From Haladaptatus salinisoli (GTDB lineage: Archaea; Halobacteriota; Halobacteria; Halobacteriales; Haladaptataceae): a stretch of DNA of 64,000 bases. Where the stretch lies: contig NZ_CP085327.1 of NCBI RefSeq assembly GCF_020614375.1, positions 1,786,823 to 1,850,822 of the forward strand, in the 5' to 3' direction. This document shows, piece by piece, positions 7,805-16,743 of this stretch (positions within the stretch are counted from its first letter, which is position 1; each line of letters begins with the position of its first letter). The notes below the pieces were generated by a model. That model searched no databases. It was given only the letters and a program-made list of their open reading frames with translations, and was not told the DNA's origin. Position numbers and translations under genes: made by a program.

Positions 7805-9847
7805 CTATTCGCCTCCGTCGTCGTCGGTTTCGTCGGCCTCGTCGCCCTCCGCCGCGGAGAGTCCGTCGTCGCCGCGCTCCAGGGCCTTCGGCGCGTCGTG
7901 GTGGTCGGAGTAGCCGTCGAACCAACGGGCGATGCGCTCCAACCGGTCGACGACGTGGGCCGGTTCGCCGCTGCGGGAGAGTTCGTGGCCCTCGCGCGGG
8001 TAGCGCACGAGCCGGGTCTCCACGTCGTTTTTCTTGAGAAGCAGGTAGAGCATCTCGGCGTTGTTCACCGGAACGCGGAAGTCCTCGTCGCTGTGAACGA
8101 CGAGCGTCGGCGTCGTCACCCGGTCGGCGTAGGCCACGGGCGAACGCTCCCAGAGGAACTCCGGTTCCTCCCACGGCGTCGTGTCGAAGTCCCACTCGAC
8201 CAGTTTGAAGGCGTCCGTCGACCCGTAGAAGCTGTTGAGGTCGTACACGCCGCGCTGGGTCACCGCGCCAGCGAACCGGTCGGTGTGGCCGACGATCCAC
8301 GAGGTCATGTAGCCGCCGAAGCTACCGCCGGTGACGAACATGCTGTCCTCGTCCACGTAATCGCGTTCGGCGACGAGGTCAGTGCCGGCCATCACGTCGG
8401 TCATCGTCACGTCGCCCCAGTCGCGCTCGATCGCGGCCATGTGCTCCTCGCCGTACCCGGTCGAACCGCGGGGGTTGCACCAGAAGACGACGTAGCCCCG
8501 CGCCGCGAGCGCCTGGAACTCGTGCCACATGGTTCCGCTGGTGGACCACATGGCGTGCGGACCGCCGTGAATCTCGACCACGAGCGGATACGTTTCGGCG
8601 GCGTCGAAATCGGGGGGCGTCAGCACCCACCCCTGCACTTCGACTCCGTCGTCCGACTCGAATCGAAGCTCCTCGGGTTGACCGACCGCCCGTTCGTCGA
8701 GGTACTCCGCGTTGACCCGAGTGAGTCGCCGGGTTTCGGCCCCGCCGAGCGTCGAGGCGAACACGTCGCCCGGATGGTCCCACTCGGATTTCGCGTAGGT
8801 GACGGCGTCCGAGCCGACCGAGAAGTCGGTGACGTGGCCATCGTCGACGACGAGTTCGGGGGCGTCGCTCCCGTCTCCGGGGACGCGCCAGACGACGAAG
8901 TCGCCCTCGTCGGGCGTCCCGAAGTAGACCGTCTCCTCGTCGTCGTCCCACTGCGGCGGAATCGAGAGCGTCCTGTCGAGCGACTCGGTGAGCGTCACCG
9001 TCTCGCCGGTTTCGCGGTCGAACACCTCTATCTCGGTCTGGCGAAGCGTCGCCTTCTCCTCCGGCGAGTAGAGGTAAGCGACCCGTCCGTCTTCCGTCGC
9101 CGCGATGGACGCCCCCCAACCGCTCGTCCGGACGACCTGCTCTTCCTCGCCGGAGTCCGTGTCGTGGGCGACGATGTCGACCGTGATGTTGTCGTCAGGG
9201 TCGCCCTCGCGCCGGGCGCCGTAGTAGAGCGTCGTCGCGTCGCCCCACTCCGGCTCCGCGAAATCGAAGTCGCCGTCGGTGAGTCGTTCGACGGAGTCGT
9301 CAGAGAGGTCGACGATGTAGACGTGGCTCCGCCTGCTGTCGAAGTACCGTTGCCCCGCGCGGTAGATTTTCCGGTCGATGACGCGGGGGTCGGGCGTCTC
9401 CGGCTCGTACTCCTCGCCGTCCAGCGAGATGTCGCGCCCCTCCTCGCGGTCGTCCTCGGTGCTCTGCTGGACGAACGCGATTCGCATCCCGTCCGGCGAC
9501 CACGCCAACTGCGAGACGCCGCCCGCCACGTCCGTGACCCGTCGCGCCTCGCCGCCCTCCGCGGGGAGCACCCACAACTGCGGGCGGTCGTCGTCCGCGC
9601 CGCGCGTGCTCACGAACGCGAGGCGGTCGCCGCTCGGACTCCATCGCGGGTCGCTGTCCGCGCCCTCGTTGATGGTGAACCGGGTCGGCTCGCCGCCGCC
9701 GAGCGGGACGACGTACACGGTCGCCTCGTACTGCTCGTCGTCCTTCGGGACGGAGCGAACGAACGCCACTCGTTCGCCGTCCGGCGATAGCTGTGGGTCG
9801 CTCACTTTGGCGATATCGTGATACTCGTTGGCACGTATCGTTTCCAT
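7805..9847 (-). CDS. S9 family prolyl oligopeptidase / acylaminoacyl-peptidase
   Basis: Serine peptidase of 680 residues. The N-terminal half is a beta-propeller with repeated SPDG and WSPSGDRLAF segments (TolB-like blades). The C-terminal half is an alpha/beta hydrolase with the nucleophile in GGSFGGYMTSW (Ser509), the acid in HSDEDFRVP (Asp589) and the base in REGHELS (His621). It is probably a cytoplasmic oligopeptide-degrading enzyme, since no signal peptide is visible. The start METIRANEYHD at 9847 is chosen because GAGGAGGAT lies right before the ATG; the frame continues to 11377 only as antisense of the TRAP genes. The acidic tail after residue 640 is dispensable for the fold. Confidence 0.94.
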   Translation of the reverse strand: METIRANEYHDIAKVSDPQLSPDGERVAFVRSVPKDDEQYEATVYVVPLGGGEPTRFTINEGADSDPRWSPSGDRLAFVSTRGADDDRPQLWVLPAEGGEARRVTDVAGGVSQLAWSPDGMRIAFVQQSTEDDREEGRDISLDGEEYEPETPDPRVIDRKIYRAGQRYFDSRRSHVYIVDLSDDSVERLTDGDFDFAEPEWGDATTLYYGARREGDPDDNITVDIVAHDTDSGEEEQVVRTSGWGASIAATEDGRVAYLYSPEEKATLRQTEIEVFDRETGETVTLTESLDRTLSIPPQWDDDEETVYFGTPDEGDFVVWRVPGDGSDAPELVVDDGHVTDFSVGSDAVTYAKSEWDHPGDVFASTLGGAETRRLTRVNAEYLDERAVGQPEELRFESDDGVEVQGWVLTPPDFDAAETYPLVVEIHGGPHAMWSTSGTMWHEFQALAARGYVVFWCNPRGSTGYGEEHMAAIERDWGDVTMTDVMAGTDLVAERDYVDEDSMFVTGGSFGGYMTSWIVGHTDRFAGAVTQRGVYDLNSFYGSTDAFKLVEWDFDTTPWEEPEFLWERSPVAYADRVTTPTLVVHSDEDFRVPVNNAEMLYLLLKKNDVETRLVRYPREGHELSRSGEPAHVVDRLERIARWFDGYSDHHDAPKALERGDDGLSAAEGDEADETDDDGGE

Positions 9848-10012
9848 ATCCTCCTCCTCGGAACGGGAGGTCAAATACATTTTCGATTCGAAACCCCTTC
9901 CGACAAGCGAGCGTTTCCCGGCGATACCCGACGTTACCGCCGAGTATCGCCGTATTTCCGCCACGAAGCGTCGGGTGGCTATATGAACTCTTGGAAAGAG
10001 GTCAGTTGATGT
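9848..10012. promoter_or_regulatory. Divergent promoter region between the peptidase and TRAP operon
   Basis: This gap of 165 bases separates divergent genes. CTATATGA at 9979-9986 lies about 30 bases before the receptor start at 10013 and is the likely TATA box of the TRAP operon. No other feature is visible. Confidence 0.45.
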
Positions 10013-11053
10013 ATGGTGGGGGAATTCAACAGACGCACGTTCGTGAAAGCCGCGGGGGCGGCGGGACTTCTCGGACTCTCCGGAGACGCGCTCGCCCAGC
10101 AACGACGATTGACGTGGTTCGCCGGCGGAACCGGCGGGACGTACTTTCCGCTGTCGAATCAGTTCAAGACGATCATCGAGAACAACACCGAGTACACGGT
10201 GCAGGTGCAGTCCACGGGCGCGAGCGTGGAGAACGTCGGCGGCCTCGCGCAGGGGAACGCCGACTTCGCGCTCATCCAGAACGACGTCGCGTACTTCGCG
10301 TACAACGGGAGCGGTATCGAGGAGTTCCAAGGGAACGCCATCAGGAGTTTGCGCGGCGTGGCGACCCTCTACCCGGAAACGATACACATCGTCACGCTCC
10401 AGGGAAGCAACATCAATCGGCTCCAGGATCTCCGAGGGAAGACCATCAACACCGGCGACCTCGGGAGCGGAACGCAGGTTAACGCCCTCCAGATCCTGGA
10501 GGCGGTCGGCATCCAACAGAACGACTTCACCGAGCAGAACACCAGCTTCTCGCAGGCGGCGGACCAACTTCGCAACGGCGACATCGACGCGGCGTTCGTC
10601 GTCGGCGGCTGGCCCGTCGGCGCGATAGAGGAGTTGGCGACGACGAACAACATCGCCTTCGTGGAGATTTCCGGCCAGACGCGCCAGAACATCAAAGACC
10701 AGGCGTCGTGGTTCGCGGACGACAGGATTCCGCCGGGAACCTACAGCGGGCAGAACGAACCCGTCCAGACCGTCGCGGTTCGGGCGATGATAGCGACGAC
10801 TCGGAACCAATCGAACCAGTCGGTTCGCGCGGTGACGCAGTCCATCTTCAACAACACCGGACAGCTGAGTTTGAAAAAGCAGTTCATCAGCCGGGAGAAC
10901 GCGCTGGACGGGATGTCCATCCCGCTCCACCCCGCGGCGAGGGAGATTTTCGGCCCGGCGACGACGCAGGGTGGTGGCAACCAGACCGGTGGAAACCAGA
11001 CCGGCGGGAACCAGACGGGAGGGAACCAGACCGGTGGGAACGAGAGCTCGTAG
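10013..11053 (+). CDS. TAXI-type TRAP transporter substrate-binding protein
   Basis: Extracellular receptor of 346 residues for a TRAP transporter. The N-terminus carries a twin-arginine signal (NRRTFVKAAGAAG, hydrophobic stretch, then ALAQQ), so it is probably exported folded by the Tat system. The mature part follows the TAXI family (LTWFAGGTGGTYFPLSNQF; FALIQNDVAYFAYNG). The tail consists of five 5-residue units GGNQT/GGNES, giving five consecutive N-glycosylation sequons encoded by 15-bp tandem repeats (10973-11047). No lipobox or C-terminal anchor is visible. The DUF1850 and fused permease genes follow directly. Confidence 0.94.
   Translation: MVGEFNRRTFVKAAGAAGLLGLSGDALAQQRRLTWFAGGTGGTYFPLSNQFKTIIENNTEYTVQVQSTGASVENVGGLAQGNADFALIQNDVAYFAYNGSGIEEFQGNAIRSLRGVATLYPETIHIVTLQGSNINRLQDLRGKTINTGDLGSGTQVNALQILEAVGIQQNDFTEQNTSFSQAADQLRNGDIDAAFVVGGWPVGAIEELATTNNIAFVEISGQTRQNIKDQASWFADDRIPPGTYSGQNEPVQTVAVRAMIATTRNQSNQSVRAVTQSIFNNTGQLSLKKQFISRENALDGMSIPLHPAAREIFGPATTQGGGNQTGGNQTGGNQTGGNQTGGNESS
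10973..11047 (+). repeat. Five 15-bp tandem repeats encoding sequons
   Basis: Five consecutive 15-base units, the first GGTGGCAACCAGACC and the last GGTGGGAACGAGAGC, encode GGNQT four times and GGNES once. Each unit contains one N-X-S/T glycosylation sequon. The units differ mainly at third codon positions, so the protein repeat rather than the DNA repeat seems to be maintained. Confidence 0.9.
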
Positions 11054-11552
11054 CGGGGCCTCCGCCGGCGTGATCCTCGCGGTCGTTTTGCTCGCGGTGT
11101 CGGCGATCGCGGTTCCGGCGGTCGGGCAGGCGGACGACCGCGGACGGCCGAGCGCGCAAGCGACCGAGAAGGTGCTCGTCGTCGCGGACGCTGACACCGG
11201 CGAACCGATACTCGTCGCGCCCGTCGAGAACGGAACTCGGGTGACGCTCGCGTACACCCACAGCGTCGAAAAGACGCCCGTTCGGGACGTGTACGCGGTC
11301 GACGGGAGCCGGTTGGAGATGGTCGAGATGCGGTTCCAGTCGTACGGCGCGGGGCTCCCGGCGCGGGCGGACGTCACCCGCGAGAACGGGTGGTTCGTCT
11401 TCGACCCGGCGGGTAGCTACGCCACCGTGCCCGCCGCGCCCGGCGAGGTCGCCGGTCACGAACTGCGCGTGGGCGACCGGCGCTACGACCTCGTCGCGCT
11501 GTCGGGCGGCGAGTCGGTCGAACTGTTCGTCGTCCGACGGTGTCCGTCATGA
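11034..11552 (+). CDS. DUF1850 protein of the TAXI TRAP operon
   Basis: Small exported or anchored protein found between TAXI receptors and fused TRAP permeases. With the GTG at 11034 it has 172 residues and begins with a basic stretch and a hydrophobic signal segment (VILAVVLLAVSAIAVPAVGQA), followed by a beta-rich domain with YTHSVEKTPVRDVY and FQSYGAGLPA, typical of DUF1850. A start at GTG 11070 would give 160 residues without the basic N-region; I favour 11034, which overlaps the receptor gene by 20 bases. The end overlaps the permease ATG (ATGA). Its role in transport is unknown. Confidence 0.82.
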   Translation: MGTRARSGASAGVILAVVLLAVSAIAVPAVGQADDRGRPSAQATEKVLVVADADTGEPILVAPVENGTRVTLAYTHSVEKTPVRDVYAVDGSRLEMVEMRFQSYGAGLPARADVTRENGWFVFDPAGSYATVPAAPGEVAGHELRVGDRRYDLVALSGGESVELFVVRRCPS

Positions 11553-14230
11553 GCGACACGCTCACCGAGGAACAGCAGGAGGAACTCGTCCAGGAACTGG
11601 AGCGCAGGCGCAGACTACAGGGGCTCGCCGCCGTCGTCGCCTCCGCCATCGCTATCGCGTTCTCCGCGTTCCAGATGTGGCTCGCCGCGCAGGGATTCAT
11701 CTTCGCGGCGACGCTTCCGGTGGTCGGCGAGGTGCAACTGGCCGCGCTCCAACTGCTGCAGGTGAACGCCGTCCACGTCACGTTCGCCCTGCTGTTGACC
11801 TTTCTGCTGTTTCCGACGACGACCGGACGGGGAGCAATCGCGCGGCGGTTCGGTCGAATCGCTCCGTACTCCCGGGAACGACTCGGGGAAGACAGCCCCG
11901 TCACCCGCGGTCTCGCCGGGGTGCGCCGGGGAGTCCGCTGGGCGATGGTCGACCCGGACAGGACGCGGGTAACGCCCGTCGATTTCGTGATGATGGGGTT
12001 CGCGCTGCTCTCGGCCTGGTACATGCTCGTCGACTTCGACGAGATTCGCCAGATGCGGGCGCTGGGATTGGGATTCGGACGCACCACCGCCGAGGTGTAC
12101 CCCGCCCTCTCGCCGGCGCTCGACGCCCTTTCGACCGTCGGCGTTCCGGTCGACGAGGTGTCCTACGCCTTCGTCCTCGGGGCGCTCGGCGTCCTGCTCG
12201 TGCTCGACGCGACCCGGCGCGCGCTGGGGGTGTACCTGATGGTCATCGTCGCGTCGTTCATCGTCTACGCGCGCTGGGGCTACCTGATCCCGATCGGCGC
12301 GCCCGTCGTCGGCGTGCTCTCCATCCCGCCGCTCGACTGGAGTTCCATCGTCCAGAACCTCTGGTACAACACCGAGAACGGCGTGTTCGGGATTCCGGTC
12401 ACGGTGAGCGTTCGGTTCATCTACATCTTCATCCTCTTCGGCGCGTTCCTGGAGATGAGCGGGGCGGGCCAGTGGTTCATCGAGTTGGCCTACGCCGCGA
12501 CCGGGCGGCGCAAGGGCGGTCCCGCCAAGGCGTCCATCCTCGCGTCGGGGTTCATGGGCACCATCAGCGGTTCGTCCATCGCCAACACGGTGACGACGGG
12601 GGCGTTCACGATTCCGTTGATGAAACGCTCCGGCTACCGGTCGGAGTTCGCTGGGGCGGTCGAAGCCTCCGCCTCGTCGGGCGGGCAAATCCTCCCGCCC
12701 GTCATGGGTGCGGCGGCGTTCCTCATTGTGGAGTACACGCTGACGCCCTTCCGGGACGTGATAATCGCGGCGGCGATTCCGGCCGTCGTCTTCTTCTTCG
12801 GCGTGTGGGTGATGGTGCACCTCGAAGCGTCGAAGGAGAACATCGGCGGGCTGGCGGACGCGGAAATCGTCTCGTTCCGCCCGCACCTCCTGCGAGGGTG
12901 GTTCTACCTCGTTCCGCTGATACTGCTCCTCTACTACCTCATCGTCGAGCGCCTCTCCATCGAGCGGGCGGCGTGGTACACGCTGGTCGCCATCGGGGCG
13001 CTCATCGCGCTCGTCGCGGCGTACAATCGGCGTTCGCGGGTTCCGCTCCTCGGAGCTATCGCCGGGGTGTGCGCGCTCCAGTTCGCCGCGTTCGCGACGG
13101 CGGGCGTCGGAATCGTCTCGCTGCTCGCCGACGGCGGCGGTGGTGCGGGGATGACCACCGCCGCCGCGCTCGCCGTCGTCGCGGGGCAACTCGGCTGGAT
13201 CATCCTCGCCGTGAGCCTCGTCACGCTCCTCGTCCGTCCGCACGCCGACGCGCCGCTCCTCGATTTCGACGGGCAGGTCGATAGCGCGGTGGCGAAAGGA
13301 GCGAAGGTGCTTCGGCGACCGCGACTCGCGGACAACCGGGCGTTCCAGTACGGCGGATTCGTCCTCGAATCGATGGACTCGGGGGCGCGAACCGCGACGA
13401 CGGTGGTCATCGCGGTGGCGGCGGCGGGCATCATCCCCGGCGTCATCAGCGTCAGCGGACTCGGGCCGAACCTCACCGCGCTCATCGAGACGGTGAGCGG
13501 CGGTTCCATCGTCGCCCTGCTGGTGCTCACGGCGGTCTCCTCCATCATCCTCGGGATGGGGATGCCGACGACGGTGACCTACATCATCCTCGTCTCGATG
13601 CTCGGCCCCGCCATCTCCGGGTTCGGCATTCCCATCCTGTCGGCGCACCTGTTCATCCTCTACTTCGGCGTCATCGCCGACATCACGCCGCCGGTCGCGG
13701 TGGCGGCGTACGCCGCCTCCGGCATCGCCAAATCCGATCAGTTCCGGACGGGGGTGGAGGCGTTCTCGCTGTCGCTGAACAAGGCCATCGTTCCCTTCGC
13801 GTTCGTGCTGACGCCCGGCATCCTCCTCCTGCGCGGCACGGGAACTGGAGAGGAGGTTCGCGTCATCGGCCTCGCCGACGTCACCGAACTCGGCTACTTC
13901 GTGCCCGACGTGCTGATTCCGGTGACGGGGGTGTTCGTCGGCGTCGTCGCGCTCGGCGCGACCGTCATCGGCTACCTCTACACCGACGTTGGTCGGACGG
14001 ACAGGGCGGCGTTCGCGCTCGCCGCGCTCCTGCTCATGGCACCCCTGTTGCTGTTCAACACCGCGACCGGTCTGCTCGGACTGCTCGGCCTGCCGACCTT
14101 CGATCCCGGTTCGTTCGACCTCGTGCTCCGGGCGATCGGCGCGGTCGCCTTCGGCGCGCTGGTGCTCAAGAATCGCCGACGGGCCGACAAGGTGGCCGCG
14201 GACGAGCGCGGCGCGACCGAGGCCGCCTGA
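11549..14230 (+). CDS. TRAP transporter fused permease (4TM/12TM)
   Basis: Integral membrane protein of 893 residues that joins the small (DctQ-like) and large (DctM-like) membrane subunits of a TAXI-TRAP transporter. It would use an ion gradient to import the solute delivered by the receptor at 10013, probably an organic acid. Characteristic segments are MSGAGQWFIELAYA, GFMGTISGSSIANTVTTGAFTIPLMK, GGQILPPVMGAAAF and ILGMGMPTTVTYIILV, the last two being the repeated half-helix motifs of the DctM fold. The ATG at 11549 overlaps the DUF1850 stop, so translation is coupled. The substrate cannot be read from sequence. Confidence 0.95.
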   Translation: MSDTLTEEQQEELVQELERRRRLQGLAAVVASAIAIAFSAFQMWLAAQGFIFAATLPVVGEVQLAALQLLQVNAVHVTFALLLTFLLFPTTTGRGAIARRFGRIAPYSRERLGEDSPVTRGLAGVRRGVRWAMVDPDRTRVTPVDFVMMGFALLSAWYMLVDFDEIRQMRALGLGFGRTTAEVYPALSPALDALSTVGVPVDEVSYAFVLGALGVLLVLDATRRALGVYLMVIVASFIVYARWGYLIPIGAPVVGVLSIPPLDWSSIVQNLWYNTENGVFGIPVTVSVRFIYIFILFGAFLEMSGAGQWFIELAYAATGRRKGGPAKASILASGFMGTISGSSIANTVTTGAFTIPLMKRSGYRSEFAGAVEASASSGGQILPPVMGAAAFLIVEYTLTPFRDVIIAAAIPAVVFFFGVWVMVHLEASKENIGGLADAEIVSFRPHLLRGWFYLVPLILLLYYLIVERLSIERAAWYTLVAIGALIALVAAYNRRSRVPLLGAIAGVCALQFAAFATAGVGIVSLLADGGGGAGMTTAAALAVVAGQLGWIILAVSLVTLLVRPHADAPLLDFDGQVDSAVAKGAKVLRRPRLADNRAFQYGGFVLESMDSGARTATTVVIAVAAAGIIPGVISVSGLGPNLTALIETVSGGSIVALLVLTAVSSIILGMGMPTTVTYIILVSMLGPAISGFGIPILSAHLFILYFGVIADITPPVAVAAYAASGIAKSDQFRTGVEAFSLSLNKAIVPFAFVLTPGILLLRGTGTGEEVRVIGLADVTELGYFVPDVLIPVTGVFVGVVALGATVIGYLYTDVGRTDRAAFALAALLLMAPLLLFNTATGLLGLLGLPTFDPGSFDLVLRAIGAVAFGALVLKNRRRADKVAADERGATEAA

Positions 14231-14539
14231 CGGACCTGAGCGGGTCCGTTTCGACGAGCCGACGCGCCGCCGCTAGCCGACGGTAATTCGAGAAGGATAC
14301 GCCGTTCCCGGCAGTTCGGCGTAGCTGGCTGAAATCTGTCGTGTCTCGCTCAAAGGAGTTGCGCCCGCGCAGCGTTCATGGCATGGCACGCGACAAACGG
14401 CACGCGGGCGCACTAGATAGTACGCTCCTCTCGCTGTTAGGTCTATCGCTATGGTAAAACGGCGACAGTTCCGAAACAAACTGTCGTCGGACGGCGGTTT
14501 TTCGCACGGGGCGCGAGTGTCAGCGAGAAGCGAAGACGC
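14231..14539. other. Intergenic region without a supported gene
   Basis: This gap of about 310 bases lies between the convergent TRAP permease and the VTT-domain gene. A 30-codon frame from ATG 14451 and a 68-codon frame on the other strand are present, but both are short, basic and unsupported. I see no tRNA, repeat or ORB-like element here. Confidence 0.5.
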
Positions 14540-15259
14540 CTAGAACGGGAGCGAATCGAGGAGACCGAGTTTGATGGTGTAAATCGTGAACACGGTGAGC
14601 CACGTCTGGAAAATCAACGTTCCGATCGCGGAGAGGACGATGAACTCCCAGTCGCGCATCTCCGCGAATCCGGCGGGGACGGTGAGCATCCCACGGGTGA
14701 ACAGCAGGGCGTTGCTCACCGGAACGACGACGCGGCCCCATCGCTGGAACCAACCGTCGAATCGGTCGAGCGAGGATTCGGAGATTCGGAACCACGGTTT
14801 TTCCAGCAGGTACTCGCGACCGCCGCGTTTCGCCAGCGAAAACAGCGCGTACTGGCCGATGGTCGCGCCGACGACGGCGACGAAGATGATGATGGCGATA
14901 CTCCGAATGTCGTTCGGTGACGCGAGGGCGGTCACGGTGAACGGCACGAGACTCTCGCTCGGCGCGAAGTACAACAGCATCGCACCCTCTAGAATGAGGA
15001 TGAGAAAGAGCGCCACGAGACCGTACTGGTTGAGCCACTGCTTGGCGAGTTCCTCATCGCCGAACACGAAGAGGAGGATGCCGATGACGGCGGCGATGAA
15101 GACCGCGCCGACGAGCAACAGCACGCCGTAATCGGCGACGAACGTCCGAAGCGACCGCGTATCGGGGGCGAACGAGAGGAGCGCGAGGCCGAAAACCGAA
15201 CAGGCGAACAGGGCGACGAGAGGGGTCGTCTCGACCGCGACGAGCGAGGCGATGTTCAT
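14540..15259 (-). CDS. DedA/VTT-domain membrane protein
   Basis: Membrane protein of 239 residues with two N-terminal helices followed by a VTT (SNARE-associated, DedA) domain: LVPFTVTALASPNDI, FVAVVGATIGQYALFSLAKRGG, then FDGWFQRWGRVVVPVSNALLFTRGMLTVPAG, which carries the family's re-entrant region with an arginine. DedA proteins are implicated in phospholipid translocation and membrane homeostasis. I start at the ATG at 15259 (MNIASLV); the frame extends further only antisense to hemB. It is divergent from hemB, with 88 bases between the starts. Confidence 0.88.
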   Translation of the reverse strand: MNIASLVAVETTPLVALFACSVFGLALLSFAPDTRSLRTFVADYGVLLLVGAVFIAAVIGILLFVFGDEELAKQWLNQYGLVALFLILILEGAMLLYFAPSESLVPFTVTALASPNDIRSIAIIIFVAVVGATIGQYALFSLAKRGGREYLLEKPWFRISESSLDRFDGWFQRWGRVVVPVSNALLFTRGMLTVPAGFAEMRDWEFIVLSAIGTLIFQTWLTVFTIYTIKLGLLDSLPF

Positions 15260-15347
15260 CTGATACGAGTATTGCCGCCGTACAGTAAATGCGTTGTGAC
15301 CCGGGATGGAACGACGCGGTTTTGGGCGTTCCGCGGGTAATACCGGT

Positions 15348-16334
15348 ATGAACCCTATCGAGCGCCCACGTCGTCTGCGTCGGGACGGCCTCCGAGAACT
15401 CGTCAGCGAGACGACGCTCGACGCGAGCGACCTCGTCACGCCCGTGTTCGTCGACGCGACGACCGACGAGCGAGTCGCGATCGAGTCGATGCCGGGCCAC
15501 GAGCGCGTCCCCGTCGAGGAGAGCGTGTCCCGCGTCGAGGAAGTGCTGGAGACCGGCGTCGAGGCCGTGATGCTGTTCGGCATCCCGGAGTCGAAAGACG
15601 ACCGCGGCAGTCGGGCGTGGGCCGCGGACGGCGTCGTGCAGGAAGCGACGCGCCGAATCACGCGGGAGACCGACGCCACGGTCATCACCGACGTGTGCCT
15701 CTGCGAGTACACCGAGCACGGCCACTGCGGCGTGTTGGAGGACGATGCCGCGGCCGACCCGCGACTCACCGTGAAGAACGACGAGACGCTCGACCTCCTC
15801 GGGAAGATAGCCGTCTCGCACGCGGAGGCCGGAGCCGAGATGGTCGCGCCGAGCGGGATGATGGACGGGATGGTCGGCGCGATTCGCGACGCGCTGGACG
15901 ACGCGGGCCGCGCGGACGTGCCCATCATGAGCTACGCCGCGAAGTACGAGTCGGCGTTCTACGGCCCCTTCCGCGACGCCGCGGACGGCGCGCCCGCCTT
16001 CGGCGACCGGCGACACTACCAGATGGACCCCGCCAACGCGCGCGAAGCGATGCGCGAGGTCTCCCTCGACGTCGAACAGGGGGCGGACGTGCTGCTGGTC
16101 AAGCCCGCTCTCCCGTACCTCGACGTGATCGGCGCGATTCGAGCGGAGTTCGACCGACCCGTCGCCGCGTACAACGTCTCCGGGGAGTACGCGATGCTCC
16201 ACGCCGCCGCCGACAGGGGATGGCTCGACCTGCGGGAAACGGCGCTGGAGTCGTTGGTGTCGATAAAGCGCGCCGGAGCGGACATCATCGTGACGTACTT
16301 CGCGGAGGACATCGCCGACGCGCTCGGCCGGTGA
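15348..16334 (+). CDS. hemB: Porphobilinogen synthase (delta-aminolevulinate dehydratase)
   Basis: Condenses two 5-aminolevulinate molecules into porphobilinogen, an early step of heme and cobamide synthesis (328 residues, cytoplasmic). It shows the cysteine-rich metal site DVCLCEYTEHGHCG, the first active-site lysine region SYAAKYESAFYGPFRDA, and the Schiff-base lysine in LLVKPALPYLD, followed by AYNVSGEYAML. The zinc-type cysteines are kept. I start at the ATG at 15348 (MNPIERPRRLR), which matches usual family starts; the frame upstream to 15306 is probably not translated. It is not next to other heme genes here. Confidence 0.96.
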   Translation: MNPIERPRRLRRDGLRELVSETTLDASDLVTPVFVDATTDERVAIESMPGHERVPVEESVSRVEEVLETGVEAVMLFGIPESKDDRGSRAWAADGVVQEATRRITRETDATVITDVCLCEYTEHGHCGVLEDDAAADPRLTVKNDETLDLLGKIAVSHAEAGAEMVAPSGMMDGMVGAIRDALDDAGRADVPIMSYAAKYESAFYGPFRDAADGAPAFGDRRHYQMDPANAREAMREVSLDVEQGADVLLVKPALPYLDVIGAIRAEFDRPVAAYNVSGEYAMLHAAADRGWLDLRETALESLVSIKRAGADIIVTYFAEDIADALGR

Positions 16335-16743
16335 ACAAGGAGCCCGCTATCGGTTCTCCAGTTGAAATGACCGGGTCGGAGACGTGTTTTATCGTCCGAT
16401 AAATTCGGAGCGCGACTCCCGCCGCCCGCTCGTTTTCGTGCGCACCCTATACGGAAGCGGACGGGGAGAACGCCTCGCCGGCGGTCGACGTTCGTCCAGA
16501 ATCGAAACGACGGACGGCCACTTTTTGGGCGCTTTACAACCTTAAATAGAGAGTATACGATTATAATCCGGTCGTCCGTCCACCGAAGCCGGTGGAAATC
16601 TTCGTTTTTCAACGGTTAACCTTATCAATGGGAATGCTGTTTCGTTATGACGTAATGAAGCGCTCAAACGTCGAAGAGTATTCGATATTCATAGACAGTT
16701 GTCCAGACGATATCGTCATCGTGCGGAAAAGGGAGGAGAGCCC
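16335..16743. promoter_or_regulatory. Upstream region of the ammonium transporter gene
   Basis: A gap of 409 bases with no supported gene. A degenerate ORB-like sequence (TTCTCCAGTTGAAATGACCG) lies at 16353-16372 just after hemB. AT-rich blocks follow at 16535-16570 (TTAAATAGAGAGTATACG) and 16610-16660 (GGTTAACCTTATCAATG). The second is a candidate TATA/BRE element for the amt gene, but the start site cannot be fixed. A GGGAGGAGAG ribosome binding site lies just before the GTG at 16744. Confidence 0.45.

Noticed and set aside
9884..9903. Possible ORB-like match TTCGATTCGAAACCCCTTCC.
   Set aside because: The two halves are in the wrong relation (GAAAC directly followed by CCCCTT), so it is not the same motif.
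7805..11377. A very long minus-strand frame of 1190 codons covering the peptidase and the TRAP receptor.
   Set aside because: Only the part from 9847 downstream has peptidase motifs. The rest is antisense to the well-supported receptor gene and is an artefact of high G+C third positions.
11615..13648. A 677-codon minus-strand frame inside the TRAP permease gene.
   Set aside because: Its product is almost entirely Arg, Asp, Glu, Gly and His without any motif, as expected for an antisense shadow of a membrane protein gene.
14451..14541. A 30-codon frame MVKRRQFRNKLSSDGGFSHG and so on.
   Set aside because: Basic composition, no coupling to a neighbour, and overlap with the end of the VTT-domain gene.
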